DNA of 64,000 nucleotides from Actinospineispora eucalypti. Its GTDB lineage: Bacteria; Actinomycetota; Actinomycetes; Mycobacteriales; Pseudonocardiaceae. The position numbers and the translations under genes are program-made. Shown here in pieces: positions 32,125 to 40,570 of this stretch (position 1 is its first letter; the number at the start of each line of letters is the position of its first letter). Location: assembly GCA_014208095.1 (NCBI GenBank), contig JACHMT010000004.1, positions 62,001 to 126,000 on the forward strand, in the 5' to 3' direction. Under the pieces are notes generated by a model, which had not been told where the DNA came from, ran no database searches, and saw only the letters and a list, made by a program, of their open reading frames with translations.

Positions 32125-32907
32125 CTACAGGTCGGGCAGACCGAGGTCCAGGTTGGGTTGTTGCAGGCCGCCGTCCGCCTCGAGCACCTTGCCGGTGAGG
32201 TAGCCGCCGGCCGGGCTGCACAGGAAGCGCACGGTGGCGGCCACCTCCTCCGGGGTGCCCAGGCGGCGCAGCGGGGTGGCCCGCTCCATCGGCGCGCGCA
32301 GCTGGTCGTTGCGCAGCACCACGTCCAGCGCGGAGGTGCCGATGGCGCCGCAGGCGATGGCGTTGCACCGGATGCGCGGCGCCAGGTCCGCGGCGGCCAG
32401 GCGGGTGTAGTGGGCGAGCGCGGCCTTCGCGGTGCCGTAGGCCAGGTAGCCCCGGCCGGCGAACCGGCCGACCGACGAGGAGATGTTCACCACCGAGCCG
32501 CCGCTGCCCGCCAGCATCAACGGCACCGCCGCCCGGGTCAGCGCGTGCGCGGTGGCCACGTTGAAGTGGAACGCCCGCTGGAGCTGCTCCGGGGTGGTGT
32601 CCAGGAACGGCCCGGGCATTGCGCCGCCCAGGTTGTTCACCACCACGTCCAGCCGGCCGAACCCCTTGTCGGCGACCTCGGCCAGGCGGGCCGTGTTGTC
32701 CAGGTCGGCAAGGTCGGTGGCAACCACCTCGGCGCGCCGGCCCGTGGTTCTGATCCGGGCGGCGACCGCTTCCAGCTGCTCCGCCGAGCGGGCGGCGATC
32801 ACCAGGTCCGCGCCGGCCTCGGCCAGCGCGACCGCGCTGGCCGCCCCGATGCCCCGGCCGGCGCCGGTGACGACGGCTACCTGGTCGGTCAGGTCGAAGT
32901 GGGTCAC
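32125..32907 (-). CDS. SDR family oxidoreductase (hydroxysteroid dehydrogenase-like)
   Basis: A 260-residue classical SDR. The cofactor loop is VTGAGRGIG (residues 14-22), NNLGG replaces NNAG, the serine is in NISSSVG, and YLAYGTAKAAL gives the Tyr/Lys pair. The C-terminal ADGGLQQP is typical. It resembles steroid-pathway SDRs, and the specific step is not certain. It overlaps the ipdE2 start by 4 bp (ATGA), within the coupled leftward HIP operon. Confidence 0.85.
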   Translation of the reverse strand: MTHFDLTDQVAVVTGAGRGIGAASAVALAEAGADLVIAARSAEQLEAVAARIRTTGRRAEVVATDLADLDNTARLAEVADKGFGRLDVVVNNLGGAMPGPFLDTTPEQLQRAFHFNVATAHALTRAAVPLMLAGSGGSVVNISSSVGRFAGRGYLAYGTAKAALAHYTRLAAADLAPRIRCNAIACGAIGTSALDVVLRNDQLRAPMERATPLRRLGTPEEVAATVRFLCSPAGGYLTGKVLEADGGLQQPNLDLGLPDL

Positions 32908-34013
32908 TCGAACTCCTCGGCGATGCGGTCCAGGTGCTCGTGCGGCTGGCCGAACAGTTGGGCGCTCCCGTGGGCGCGCTTGAAGTACCGGTGCGCCTCG
33001 TGTTCCCAGGTGATGGCGATGCCGCCGTGCAGCTGGATCATCTCGGCGGCCGTGCGGTGGAACGCCTCCGAGCAGTGCACCTTGGCCACGGCGGCGCGCA
33101 GTTTCAGCTCGGCCGGGTCTTCGGCGCGGGCGGCGGCCCAGACCGCCGAGCGGGCGGTTTCGACCAGCACGTGCAGGTCGGCCATCCGGTGTTGCAGCGC
33201 CTGGAAGTGCGCGATCGGCCGGCCGAACTGCACGCGTTGCTTGGTGTACTCCACCGTCCGCTCCAGGCAGTGCGCCGCCGCGCCGGCCTGCTCGGCGGCC
33301 AGCGCCACGCAGGCCACGTCCCTGGCGTGTCCCAGCGCGTGGCTCAGGTCCTCCGCCGGGTCGTTCACCGGCCGCGCCTCGGCGTCGGTGAGGCGCAACG
33401 TGGCCAGCGGGCGGGATGCGTCCAAGGACGCCTGTGAGTGGCGAGTGACGCTATAGCGGTACTCGCCACTCACGGGGGCCTCGAAGAGGCCCACCCCCGC
33501 GTCGGTGCGTGCCGCCACGATGAGCAGGCCGGCGTGGCCGTCCGGTGCGTCCGCGGGGTCGCCGTCCAGTGGGCCGGCGGCGCGGCTGTCCAGGACGTAG
33601 TGCGCCTCGCCGTTCAGGCGGCCGGCCGTCCAGGTGCAGGCCGGTGCGGACGGGTCCCAGCGCCCCTCGGCGCCCGGCCAGGCCAGTGCGGCGGTGGTCT
33701 CCCCGGAGGCCAGGCCGGGAAGCAACCGTTCCCGGGTCGGGTGGTCGGCGCCGGTCAGCAGTGCGGTGGCGGTGAGGACGGCGGAGCCGAGCATCGGGCT
33801 TGGGACGAGCGCCCGGCCCAGCTCCTCCTGCACCGCGCACACCACCGGCAGGCCCGCGCCGGCCCCGCCGTACTCCTCCGGCAGCGCCAGGCCGGCCACG
33901 CCCACCTGGTCGCGCAGCTTGGCCCAGACCTGGTCGGCCGGGGTGCGCGCGATCACGGATCGGACCGCTTCCCGCAGCTCCGCCTCGATGTCGGTGATCA
34001 GCTCGGCCGTCAC
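32904..34013 (-). CDS. ipdE2: Acyl-CoA dehydrogenase subunit of the HIP pathway (IpdE2/FadE33-like)
   Basis: A 369-residue acyl-CoA dehydrogenase subunit. The N-terminal LALPEEYGGAGAG and the C-terminal IQLHGGIAITWEHEAHRYFKRA are family blocks. In steroid degraders such subunits pair as alpha2beta2 heterotetramers. IpdE1-IpdE2 (formerly FadE30 and FadE33) are encoded in divergent operons that flank fadD3, exactly the arrangement here with 35508. GTG 34013 overlaps the fadD3 stop. Residues 181-193 (VSGEYRYSVTRHS) are encoded by a 40-bp palindromic element; normal family sequence lies on both sides, so the element seems to be an in-frame insertion in a mid-domain loop. Confidence 0.82.
   Translation of the reverse strand: MTAELITDIEAELREAVRSVIARTPADQVWAKLRDQVGVAGLALPEEYGGAGAGLPVVCAVQEELGRALVPSPMLGSAVLTATALLTGADHPTRERLLPGLASGETTAALAWPGAEGRWDPSAPACTWTAGRLNGEAHYVLDSRAAGPLDGDPADAPDGHAGLLIVAARTDAGVGLFEAPVSGEYRYSVTRHSQASLDASRPLATLRLTDAEARPVNDPAEDLSHALGHARDVACVALAAEQAGAAAHCLERTVEYTKQRVQFGRPIAHFQALQHRMADLHVLVETARSAVWAAARAEDPAELKLRAAVAKVHCSEAFHRTAAEMIQLHGGIAITWEHEAHRYFKRAHGSAQLFGQPHEHLDRIAEEFE
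33434..33473. repeat. 40-bp palindromic element, copy 1 (inside ipdE2)
   Basis: Arms GTGAGTGGCGAGT (33434-33446) and ACTCGCCACTCAC (33461-33473) are exact inverses around GA, CGCTATAGCG and GT. Two further copies occur at 52428 and 53509. This one lies inside a coding sequence and keeps the reading frame open. Confidence 0.88.
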
Positions 34014-35464
34014 CGGCTCGCCTCCGCGCGCAGCTCGGTCTTCAGCACCTTGCCCGAGGCGTTGCGTGGCAGCTCGCCCCGGAACTCCACCTGCCGGGGC
34101 ACCTTGTAGCCGGCCAGCCGCTCCTTGCAGTGCCCGACCACGTCCTCGGCGTGCAGCGTTGCGCCCGGCCGAGGCACCACGTAGGCCCGGCCGACCTCGC
34201 CCATCCGCCCGTCCGGCACGCCGATCACCGCCGCCTCGGCCACCCCGGCCAGCCGGGCCAGCGCCTGCTCCACCTCGGCCGGGTACACGTTGAACCCGCC
34301 GCAGATGTACATGTCCTTGAGCCGGTCGGTGATGGTCAGGTAGCCGCGTTCGTCCAGCCGGCCGATGTCGCCGGTGTGCAGCCAGCCGTCGGCATCCACC
34401 GCCGCCGCGGTGGCGGACGGGTCGGTGCCGATGCTCGTTCCGCCGACGCTGCTCTCGTCCAGGTAGCCGAGCATCACGTTCGGCCCGCGCAGCAGCACCT
34501 CGCCGGTGCCGTCGATGCGCAGCTCGAAGCCGGCGGCCGGGTGGCCGCAGGTGTGGGACACGGTGTCGGCGTCGTCGCCGGGTTCGCACATGGTGGCCAC
34601 CACCGCCTCGGTGAGCCCGTACGCGGTGAGCACGGTGTCGAAGGTCAGCTCGGCGCGCATCTCCTCGATCAGCGCGACCGGCACCGTGGTCGCCCCGGTC
34701 ACCGCGATGCGCAGGCTGGACAGGTCGTAGCCGGAGCGCTTCGGGGCGTCCAGCAGCGAGCGGTACAGCGTGGGCGCGCCGGGCAGCACGGTGACCCGTT
34801 CCCGCTCGATCAGCTCCATCGCCTCGTCGGCGTTGAACACCGCCATGGGCAGGATGGTCGCCCCGGTGAGCAGGCAGGCCAGGATGCCGGCCTTGTAACC
34901 GAAGCTGTGCGAGAACGGGTTGATCACCAGGTAGCGGTCGGTCAGCGTGAGCTCGGCGCGCTCGGCCCAGGCCGCCGCGACGCCGAGGGCCTGGGCCTGC
35001 GCGCTCATCGCGCCCTTGCTCCGGCCGGTGGTGCCCGAGGTGAACAGGATGTCGCTGACCTGCTCCGGGCGCACCGCCCGCCCGGCCGCGACGGCGTCGG
35101 CCGCCGGCACGCCCGCCGCCACGCCCGCGACCTCGGCCCAGTCCAGCTCGCGGACCACCAGCGCCGGCCCGGTGCGCTCGAGGATGTCCGCCACCTCGGG
35201 CGGCGCGAGCCGGGTGTTCACCGGGACCAGCGTGGCGCCGACGGAAAGCGTGCCGAGCGCGCCCACCACCCACTGCCAGCGGTTCGAGTCGTGGATGGCC
35301 ACCCGGTCCCCGGAACGGACTCCCTTGGCCAGCAGGTACCGGGACATCACCTGGACCCGGTCCGCCAGCTCGGACCAGGTCAGCCGGAGGTTGCCGTCGA
35401 CCAGGGCTTCGGCATCCGGCCACTGGTCGGCGGCGTGGGCGAGCGCGGTGGGCACGGTCTGCAC
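34010..35464 (-). CDS. fadD3: HIP-CoA ligase (FadD3-like acyl-CoA synthetase)
   Basis: A 484-residue AMP-forming ligase that activates HIP, the bicyclic C/D-ring remnant, with CoA. P-loop SDILFTSGTTGRSKG; the stretches NPFSHSFGYKAGILACLLTG, VLPGAPTLYRSLLD and TAYGLTEA match M. tuberculosis FadD3 closely; the late GWLHTGDIG, DRLKDMYICGGFNVYPAEVE and the C-terminal NASGKVLK lysine are standard. GTG 35464 is chosen for the GGGAG six bases upstream. It is the first gene of a leftward operon and lies 15 bp from a KstR-type box. Confidence 0.9.
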   Translation of the reverse strand: MQTVPTALAHAADQWPDAEALVDGNLRLTWSELADRVQVMSRYLLAKGVRSGDRVAIHDSNRWQWVVGALGTLSVGATLVPVNTRLAPPEVADILERTGPALVVRELDWAEVAGVAAGVPAADAVAAGRAVRPEQVSDILFTSGTTGRSKGAMSAQAQALGVAAAWAERAELTLTDRYLVINPFSHSFGYKAGILACLLTGATILPMAVFNADEAMELIERERVTVLPGAPTLYRSLLDAPKRSGYDLSSLRIAVTGATTVPVALIEEMRAELTFDTVLTAYGLTEAVVATMCEPGDDADTVSHTCGHPAAGFELRIDGTGEVLLRGPNVMLGYLDESSVGGTSIGTDPSATAAAVDADGWLHTGDIGRLDERGYLTITDRLKDMYICGGFNVYPAEVEQALARLAGVAEAAVIGVPDGRMGEVGRAYVVPRPGATLHAEDVVGHCKERLAGYKVPRQVEFRGELPRNASGKVLKTELRAEASR

Positions 35465-35479
35465 GTTGAACTCCCAAAC

Positions 35480-35493
35480 TAGAACGTGTTCTT
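35480..35493. promoter_or_regulatory. KstR-type operator between fadD3 and ipdE1
   Basis: TAGAACGTGTTCTT carries the AACnnGTT core in the divergent promoter region of the HIP genes. In mycobacteria these genes respond to KstR2, whose motif (AnCAAGnnCTTGnT) I do not find here. Confidence 0.78.
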
Positions 35494-35507
35494 GTAATGT
35501 AGCCGTC

Positions 35508-36677
35508 ATGGGCGCACAGCTCCAGGGGAGCGCGGCGGAGTTTCGCCGGTCCGTGGCGGACTGGTTGGAATCCGCGCTGGCCGGCGAGTTCGGCGCGCTG
35601 CGCGGAGCCGGCGGTCCGGGGCGCGAGCACGAGGCGTTCGAGGAGCGGCTGGCCTGGGAGCGGCACCTGGCGGCGGCCGGCTGGACCTGCCTGGGCTGGC
35701 CGGTTTCCCATGGTGGCCGGGGCGCGACCCTGGAGCAGCAGGTGGTGTTCCACGAGGAGTACGCGCGCGCCGACGCCCCGGCCCGGGTGAACCACTTCGG
35801 CGAGCAGCTGCTGGGGCCCACGCTGATCGAGTTCGGCACGCCGGAGCAGCAACGGCGGTTCCTGCCGGAGATCGTCGCCGCCCGCGAGCTGTGGTGCCAG
35901 GGTTATTCGGAGCCGAACGCCGGCTCGGACCTGGCGGCGGTGCGCACCCGGGCGGTGCGCGACGGCGACCAGTGGGTGATCGACGGGCAGAAGGTGTGGA
36001 CCTCACTGGCCCACGAGGCCGACTGGTGCTTCGTGCTGGCCCGCACCGGCCCGTCCGGGCAACGCCATCGGGGGCTGTCCTACCTGCTGGTGCCGATGCG
36101 CCAACCGGGCGTGGAGGTGCGGCCGATCAGGCAGCTCACCGGCACCGCCGAGTTCAACGAGGTGTTCTTCACCGGTGCCCGCACCGACGCGAACCTGGTG
36201 GTCGGCGCGGTCGGCGACGGCTGGCGGGTGGCGATGGGGACCCTGGCCTTCGAGCGCGGCGTGGCCACGCTGGGTCAGCAGGTGGGCTTCCGCCGCGAGC
36301 TGGACCGGCTGGTCGAGGTGGCGAGGCGGAACGGGGCGATGAAGAACCCGGCGATCCGGACCGGCCTGGCCCGGGCCCGGGTCGGGCTCGAGGTGATGCA
36401 GGCGCACGCCCGGCGCACCCTCGGCTCCACCGACCCGGGCGCCGCCTCGGTGTCCAAGCTGGTGTGGGCGGGCTGGCACCGGGAACTCGGCGAGCTGGCC
36501 ATGCGGGTGCGCGGCGCGGCCTCGCTGGCCACCCCCGGGGACGGCGCGGCCGGCTACGACGAATGGCAGCGGCTGTACCTGTTCAGCCGGGCGGACACGA
36601 TCTACGGAGGTTCGGACGAGGTGCAGCGGACCATTCTCGCCGAGCGGGTGCTCGGTCTACCCAGGGCGGGCCGATGA
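35508..36677 (+). CDS. ipdE1: Acyl-CoA dehydrogenase of the HIP pathway (IpdE1/FadE30-like)
   Basis: A 389-residue acyl-CoA dehydrogenase. It has an N-terminal WLESALAGEFGALRG helix, CLGWPVSHGGRGATLEQQVVFHEEYARA, then WCQGYSEPNAGSDLAAVRTRA (FAD/substrate loop), and a C-terminal DTIYGGSDEVQRTILAERVLGLPR. As the divergent partner of ipdE2 around fadD3 it fits IpdE1 of the heterotetrameric enzyme that oxidises 5-OH-HIP-CoA. ATG 35508 lies 14 bp after a KstR-type box. The stop overlaps the next gene's start (ATGA). Confidence 0.85.
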   Translation: MGAQLQGSAAEFRRSVADWLESALAGEFGALRGAGGPGREHEAFEERLAWERHLAAAGWTCLGWPVSHGGRGATLEQQVVFHEEYARADAPARVNHFGEQLLGPTLIEFGTPEQQRRFLPEIVAARELWCQGYSEPNAGSDLAAVRTRAVRDGDQWVIDGQKVWTSLAHEADWCFVLARTGPSGQRHRGLSYLLVPMRQPGVEVRPIRQLTGTAEFNEVFFTGARTDANLVVGAVGDGWRVAMGTLAFERGVATLGQQVGFRRELDRLVEVARRNGAMKNPAIRTGLARARVGLEVMQAHARRTLGSTDPGAASVSKLVWAGWHRELGELAMRVRGAASLATPGDGAAGYDEWQRLYLFSRADTIYGGSDEVQRTILAERVLGLPRAGR

Positions 36678-37444
36678 CCACCCCCGGCCACGACCTGCTG
36701 GCGGGCAAGGTCGTCGTGGTCACCGCCGCGGCGGGCACCGGCATCGGCTCGGCCACCGCCGAGCGGGCGCTGGCGGAAGGGGCACTGGTGGTGGTCAGCG
36801 ACCATCACGAGCGACGCCTGGCCGAGACCGCCGGCCGCCTCGGCGACACCTTCGGCAAGGACCGGGTGCACGCCCTGACCTGCGACGTCACCGTCGAGGA
36901 GCAGGTCCAGGCGCTGGTGGACGGCGCCGTCGCCGAGTTCGGGCGGCTGGACGTCATGGTGAACAACGCCGGCCTCGGCGGCACCCGCTCGGTGCTGGAC
37001 ATGCCCGACGAGGAGTGGCACCGGGTGCTGGACGTGACCCTGAACGGCACCTTCCGCTGCACCCGCGCGGCTCTGCGTCAATTAGTCGAACAGGGCACGC
37101 GTGGCGTGATCGTGAACAACGCCTCGGTGATCGGCTGGCGGGCGCAGGCCGGCCAGGCCCACTACGCGGCGGCCAAGGCGGGCGTGATGGCCCTGACCCG
37201 GTGTTCCGCGATGGACGCCGCGCCGCACGGCATCCGGGTCAACGCGGTGGCCCCCAGCCTGGCCATGCACCCGTTCCTGGCCAAGGTGACCAGTGAGGAG
37301 CTGCTCAGCGACCTGACCGGCCGGGAGGCGTTCGGCCGGGCCGCCGAGCCGGCCGAGGTGGCGAACGTGATCGTGTTTCTGGCCAGCGACTACTCGTCCT
37401 ACCTGACCGGCGAGGTGGTCTCGGTGAGCAGTCAGCACCCGTGA
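36674..37444 (+). CDS. SDR family oxidoreductase of the HIP pathway
   Basis: A 256-residue SDR. It has VVTAAAGTGIGSATAERALAEG (a modified cofactor loop), NNAGLGGTRSVLDM, NNASVIGWRAQAGQAHYAAAKAGVMALTRC with the Ser/Tyr/Lys set, and a C-terminal YLTGEVVSVSSQHP. It resembles Rv3559c, which lies beside fadE30/ipdE1 in M. tuberculosis; the oxidation step is thought to be in HIP-CoA degradation. It is coupled to ipdE1 and followed by fadA6 10 bp downstream. Confidence 0.85.
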   Translation: MTTPGHDLLAGKVVVVTAAAGTGIGSATAERALAEGALVVVSDHHERRLAETAGRLGDTFGKDRVHALTCDVTVEEQVQALVDGAVAEFGRLDVMVNNAGLGGTRSVLDMPDEEWHRVLDVTLNGTFRCTRAALRQLVEQGTRGVIVNNASVIGWRAQAGQAHYAAAKAGVMALTRCSAMDAAPHGIRVNAVAPSLAMHPFLAKVTSEELLSDLTGREAFGRAAEPAEVANVIVFLASDYSSYLTGEVVSVSSQHP

Positions 37445-37454
37445 GGAGCGGTAG

Positions 37455-38603
37455 ATGGACGCGTACCTGATCGACGCCGTGCGGTCGCCGGTCGGCCGGC
37501 GGAATGGTGCCCTGGCCGGGGTGCACCCGGCCGACCTGGCCGGGCAGGTGATCACCGCGCTGCTGGACCGCACCGGGGCCGACCCGGCGGCGGTGGACGA
37601 CGTGATCCTGGGCTGCGTGGACACGCTCGGCCCGCAGGCCGGGGACATCGCGCGCACCGCCTGGCTGGTCGCCGGGCTGCCCGAGCACGTGCCCGGGGTG
37701 ACCGTGGACCGGCAGTGCGGCTCGTCCCAGCAGGCACTGCACTTCGCCGCGCAGGCGGTGGCCAGCGGCACGGCGGACCTGGTGGTGGCCGGCGGGGTGC
37801 AGAACATGAGCGCCGTGCCGATCGCCTCGGCGATGTTGGTGGGCCAGCAGTTCGGCTTTGCCACCCCGTTCGACCGGTCGCCGGGCTGGGCGAAGCGGTA
37901 TGGCGACGAGGAGATCTCCCAGTTCCGTGCGGCCGAGATGATCGCGGCCAAGTGGGACCTGTCCCGCGAGGCGATGGAGGCGTACGCCCTGGAGAGCCAC
38001 CGGCGGGCGGTCGCCGCGATCGACTCCGGCGCGTTCGACCGGGAGATCGTCGGGGTCGGAGAGGCAGTGGTGGACGAGGGGCCGCGCCGGGACACCAGTG
38101 CGGAGCGGATGGTCGGGCTGAAACCCCTCACCGAGGGCGGCCGGGTCACCGCGGCCACCGCCAGCCAGATCTCCGACGGGGCGAGTGCGGTGCTGGTCGC
38201 CTCCGGGCGGGCGGTCCGGGAGCACGGGCTCACCCCGCTGGCCCGGGTCGCGCACCTTTCCGCGCGCGGCGCGGACCCGGTGATGATGCTGACCGCGCCG
38301 ATCCCGGCCACCGAGCACGCGCTGCGCCGGGCCGGCCTGAGCATCTCCGACATCGACCTGGTGGAGATCAACGAGGCGTTCGCCAGCGTGGTGCTGGCCT
38401 GGCTGGCCGACACCGGGGCCGACCCCGCGCGGGTGAACGTGCACGGCGGCGCGATCGCGCTGGGCCATCCGCTGGGCGCCACCGGCACCAAACTGTGCGC
38501 CACCCTGGTGCATGCGATGCACGCGCGGGGCGCGCGGTACGGGCTGCAGGTGATGTGCGAGGGCGGTGGCCAGGCCAACGTGACCATCCTCGAACGGGTG
38601 TGA
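37455..38603 (+). CDS. fadA6: Acetyl-CoA acetyltransferase / thiolase (FadA6-like)
   Basis: A 382-residue thiolase. The acyl-accepting cysteine is in VDRQCGSSQQALHFAAQAV, and the C-terminal active-site residues are in EINEAFASVVL, NVHGGAIALGHPLGATG and the final MCEGGGQANVTI. Position downstream of ipdE1 and the SDR matches FadA6, proposed for the late beta-oxidation of ring C/D remnants. GAGGAG precedes ATG 37455. About 230 bp of gene-free, less GC-rich DNA follows. Confidence 0.87.
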   Translation: MDAYLIDAVRSPVGRRNGALAGVHPADLAGQVITALLDRTGADPAAVDDVILGCVDTLGPQAGDIARTAWLVAGLPEHVPGVTVDRQCGSSQQALHFAAQAVASGTADLVVAGGVQNMSAVPIASAMLVGQQFGFATPFDRSPGWAKRYGDEEISQFRAAEMIAAKWDLSREAMEAYALESHRRAVAAIDSGAFDREIVGVGEAVVDEGPRRDTSAERMVGLKPLTEGGRVTAATASQISDGASAVLVASGRAVREHGLTPLARVAHLSARGADPVMMLTAPIPATEHALRRAGLSISDIDLVEINEAFASVVLAWLADTGADPARVNVHGGAIALGHPLGATGTKLCATLVHAMHARGARYGLQVMCEGGGQANVTILERV

Positions 38604-38834
38604 GGGATACCTTCGTCGCCCCGGCTCGCCGAGTGGGTCGGGGACGGCGGATCGTGATCACACAGGTAGTTCGCCTACCGAGCTGTCGACGAAATACCGG
38701 CAACTATTAGACGTTAGCTGCCCCGGCCGTCGTGACTGGTACTAAAGTCGCCAACGAGGCGGGTACGCGGCGATACCGCTCGCGGTGTATGCAATACCGG
38801 AGTGAATCGAAAACGGTCCCGCAAAGCCCTTGCA

Positions 38835-39458
38835 TTAGGCACGTTCGGCGGCGCGCAGTCCCTTGTAACGCATTTTCAGCCAGTGGTCCTTGTTGAGTGG
38901 GGAATGCGCCTGGTCCGGCTCGGTATCGTTGGTGTTGGCAATGCGGTTGAGGGTGCGGTACATGCGCACCAGATGCGCGATCCGGACCTCGTCCGGGTCG
39001 GTGGCAATCGGAGTCTCGGTAACCGCGAGCGTCATCGCGCGGTCCAGCCATGGAACCTCGCCGTGCAGGCCGGACCGCTGCAGCGCCACTGCTAGGCGGT
39101 GTCGGATGAGCGCGGGCGACTGGCCACACAGCGCGTTCACGGAGTTTTCGCACAGTGGGAACAGCTTGCCGTGGTTGCGCAGGTAGGCGAGCTGCAGGCC
39201 CAGCCCGTCGCCGTGCACGCAGTACGGGCAATTGTTGACCAGGGAGATGGCCAGGCACATCAAATGCGTGCGCAACGCCCCGAACGCGTCGAACGTGCGG
39301 CGATAACGGGGGATGTTTCGGCCGAACCAGGCGACCGCTCCGTACGGTCCCAGATCGGTCACGATCTCGCCGACCAAACGCGGCGGAAAACCCCAGAGGC
39401 GGCGCACATTCCATTCGAGTACGGCTGTGGCAACGCGGTCTACCGCGCTGGATGCCAT
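38835..39458 (-). CDS. Carboxymuconolactone decarboxylase/AhpD-like protein
   Basis: A 207-residue helical protein. The motif NNCPYCVHGDGLGLQLAY at about residues 75-92 is the CxxC...H signature of AhpD-like carboxymuconolactone decarboxylase folds, in which the cysteines act in peroxide reduction. ATG 39458 follows GGGAGAG. GC content and codon choice are less biased than in the flanking steroid genes, suggesting a separate origin. It is followed by a gene-free gap and sits between ipdC and the fadA6 operon, with no evident pathway role. Confidence 0.75.
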   Translation of the reverse strand: MASSAVDRVATAVLEWNVRRLWGFPPRLVGEIVTDLGPYGAVAWFGRNIPRYRRTFDAFGALRTHLMCLAISLVNNCPYCVHGDGLGLQLAYLRNHGKLFPLCENSVNALCGQSPALIRHRLAVALQRSGLHGEVPWLDRAMTLAVTETPIATDPDEVRIAHLVRMYRTLNRIANTNDTEPDQAHSPLNKDHWLKMRYKGLRAAERA

Positions 39459-39517
39459 CGCTGACTCTCCCGCCACGCCGAATCAGTTGAGAGGGCAAAA
39501 AGTATACCCCACGGGGC

Positions 39518-40570
39518 TTACTCGGGGGACAGCTCGGTAAGCACTTCGCGCGCTCGAGTGGTGATATCGGCGATCAGGTCGGCGCAGCTGGGTAGGTCCC
39601 CGAGCATGCCGGCCACCTGACCGGAGGCGAGGACCCCGGCGTCGGTGCGACCCTCGACCATTGCGGCCCGCAGCAGCATCGGCGTGTTGGCCGCCATGAT
39701 CACCTGTGCCCAGGTGAGGTCGCGGCCGTGGCGCATGGCCCGGCCTTCGCGGATCATGGCGCGCCAGGTGAGGCCGGTGAGCGAGCGGAACCGGGCGGCA
39801 TTCCGCGCGGCCAGCAGCAAACCCGGAAGCCCCCCGCGCCGCTCCAGCGAGTCGACCAGTTCGGTGCGCAGCACCCGGTGCGGCAGCCCGTCCACCCGGG
39901 TGGTGACCACGGTGCCGTCCAGCTTGGCCGCCAGGTAGCGCGCCTTCACCTCGTCCGGCACGGTGCTCTCCTTGGTGAGCAGGAACCGGGTGCCCATGGC
40001 CACCCCGGCCGCACCGTAGGCCAGCGCGGCGGCCAGGCCGCGCCCGTCGAAGAACCCGCCGGCCGCGATCACCGGGATGTCCACCGCGTCCACCACGCTC
40101 GGCAGCAGCAGGGTGGAGGCCACGCCGCCGGTGTGCCCGCCGCCCTCGCCACCCTGCACGATCACCGCGTCGGCGCCCCACGCGGCGACCTTCTCCGCGT
40201 GCCGGGCCGCGCCCACCGACGGGATCACCACCACCCCGGCGTCCTTCAGGCGCGCGATCATCTCCGCCCGAGGGGCCAGCGCGAACGACGCCACCGCGAC
40301 GCCTTCGTCGATGAGCAGCTCCACCCGCTCGGCCGCGTCGGAAGCATCCGCGCGCAGATTCACTCCGAAGGGTGCGTCGGTCCGCCCCCGGGTCTCCTTG
40401 ATCGCCGCTTGGAGCTCGTCGAACCGCATGGTCGCCGAGGCCAGGATGCCCAGCCCGCCGGCGTTGGCCACGGCGGACACCAGGCGCGGCCCGGCCACCC
40501 AGCCCATCCCGGTCTGCACCACCGGGTGCCGCACCCCGACCAGCCGGGTCAGCGCCGTGGGCAAGGTCAT
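39518..40570 (-). CDS. ipdC: NAD(P)H/FMN-dependent (CoA) oxidoreductase of the HIP pathway, IpdC-like
   Basis: A 350-residue TIM-barrel flavoprotein of the nitronate monooxygenase/2-nitropropane dioxygenase family. It has VQTGMGWVAGPRLVSAVANAGGLGILAS, GGEGGGHTGGV, PVIAAGGFFDGRGLAAALAYGAAGVAMGTRFLLT. IpdC (Rv3553) reduces an HIP-pathway CoA ester before ring hydrolysis by IpdAB. Its start overlaps the ipdB stop (ATGA), giving the coupled order echA20-ipdA-ipdB-ipdC as in mycobacteria. Confidence 0.88.
   Translation of the reverse strand: MTLPTALTRLVGVRHPVVQTGMGWVAGPRLVSAVANAGGLGILASATMRFDELQAAIKETRGRTDAPFGVNLRADASDAAERVELLIDEGVAVASFALAPRAEMIARLKDAGVVVIPSVGAARHAEKVAAWGADAVIVQGGEGGGHTGGVASTLLLPSVVDAVDIPVIAAGGFFDGRGLAAALAYGAAGVAMGTRFLLTKESTVPDEVKARYLAAKLDGTVVTTRVDGLPHRVLRTELVDSLERRGGLPGLLLAARNAARFRSLTGLTWRAMIREGRAMRHGRDLTWAQVIMAANTPMLLRAAMVEGRTDAGVLASGQVAGMLGDLPSCADLIADITTRAREVLTELSPE

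Noticed and set aside
33438..34109. Frames that begin inside the palindromic element (reading MASDAIA)
   Set aside because: They arise because the element contains GTG-GCG-AGT; downstream they run antisense to ipdE2.
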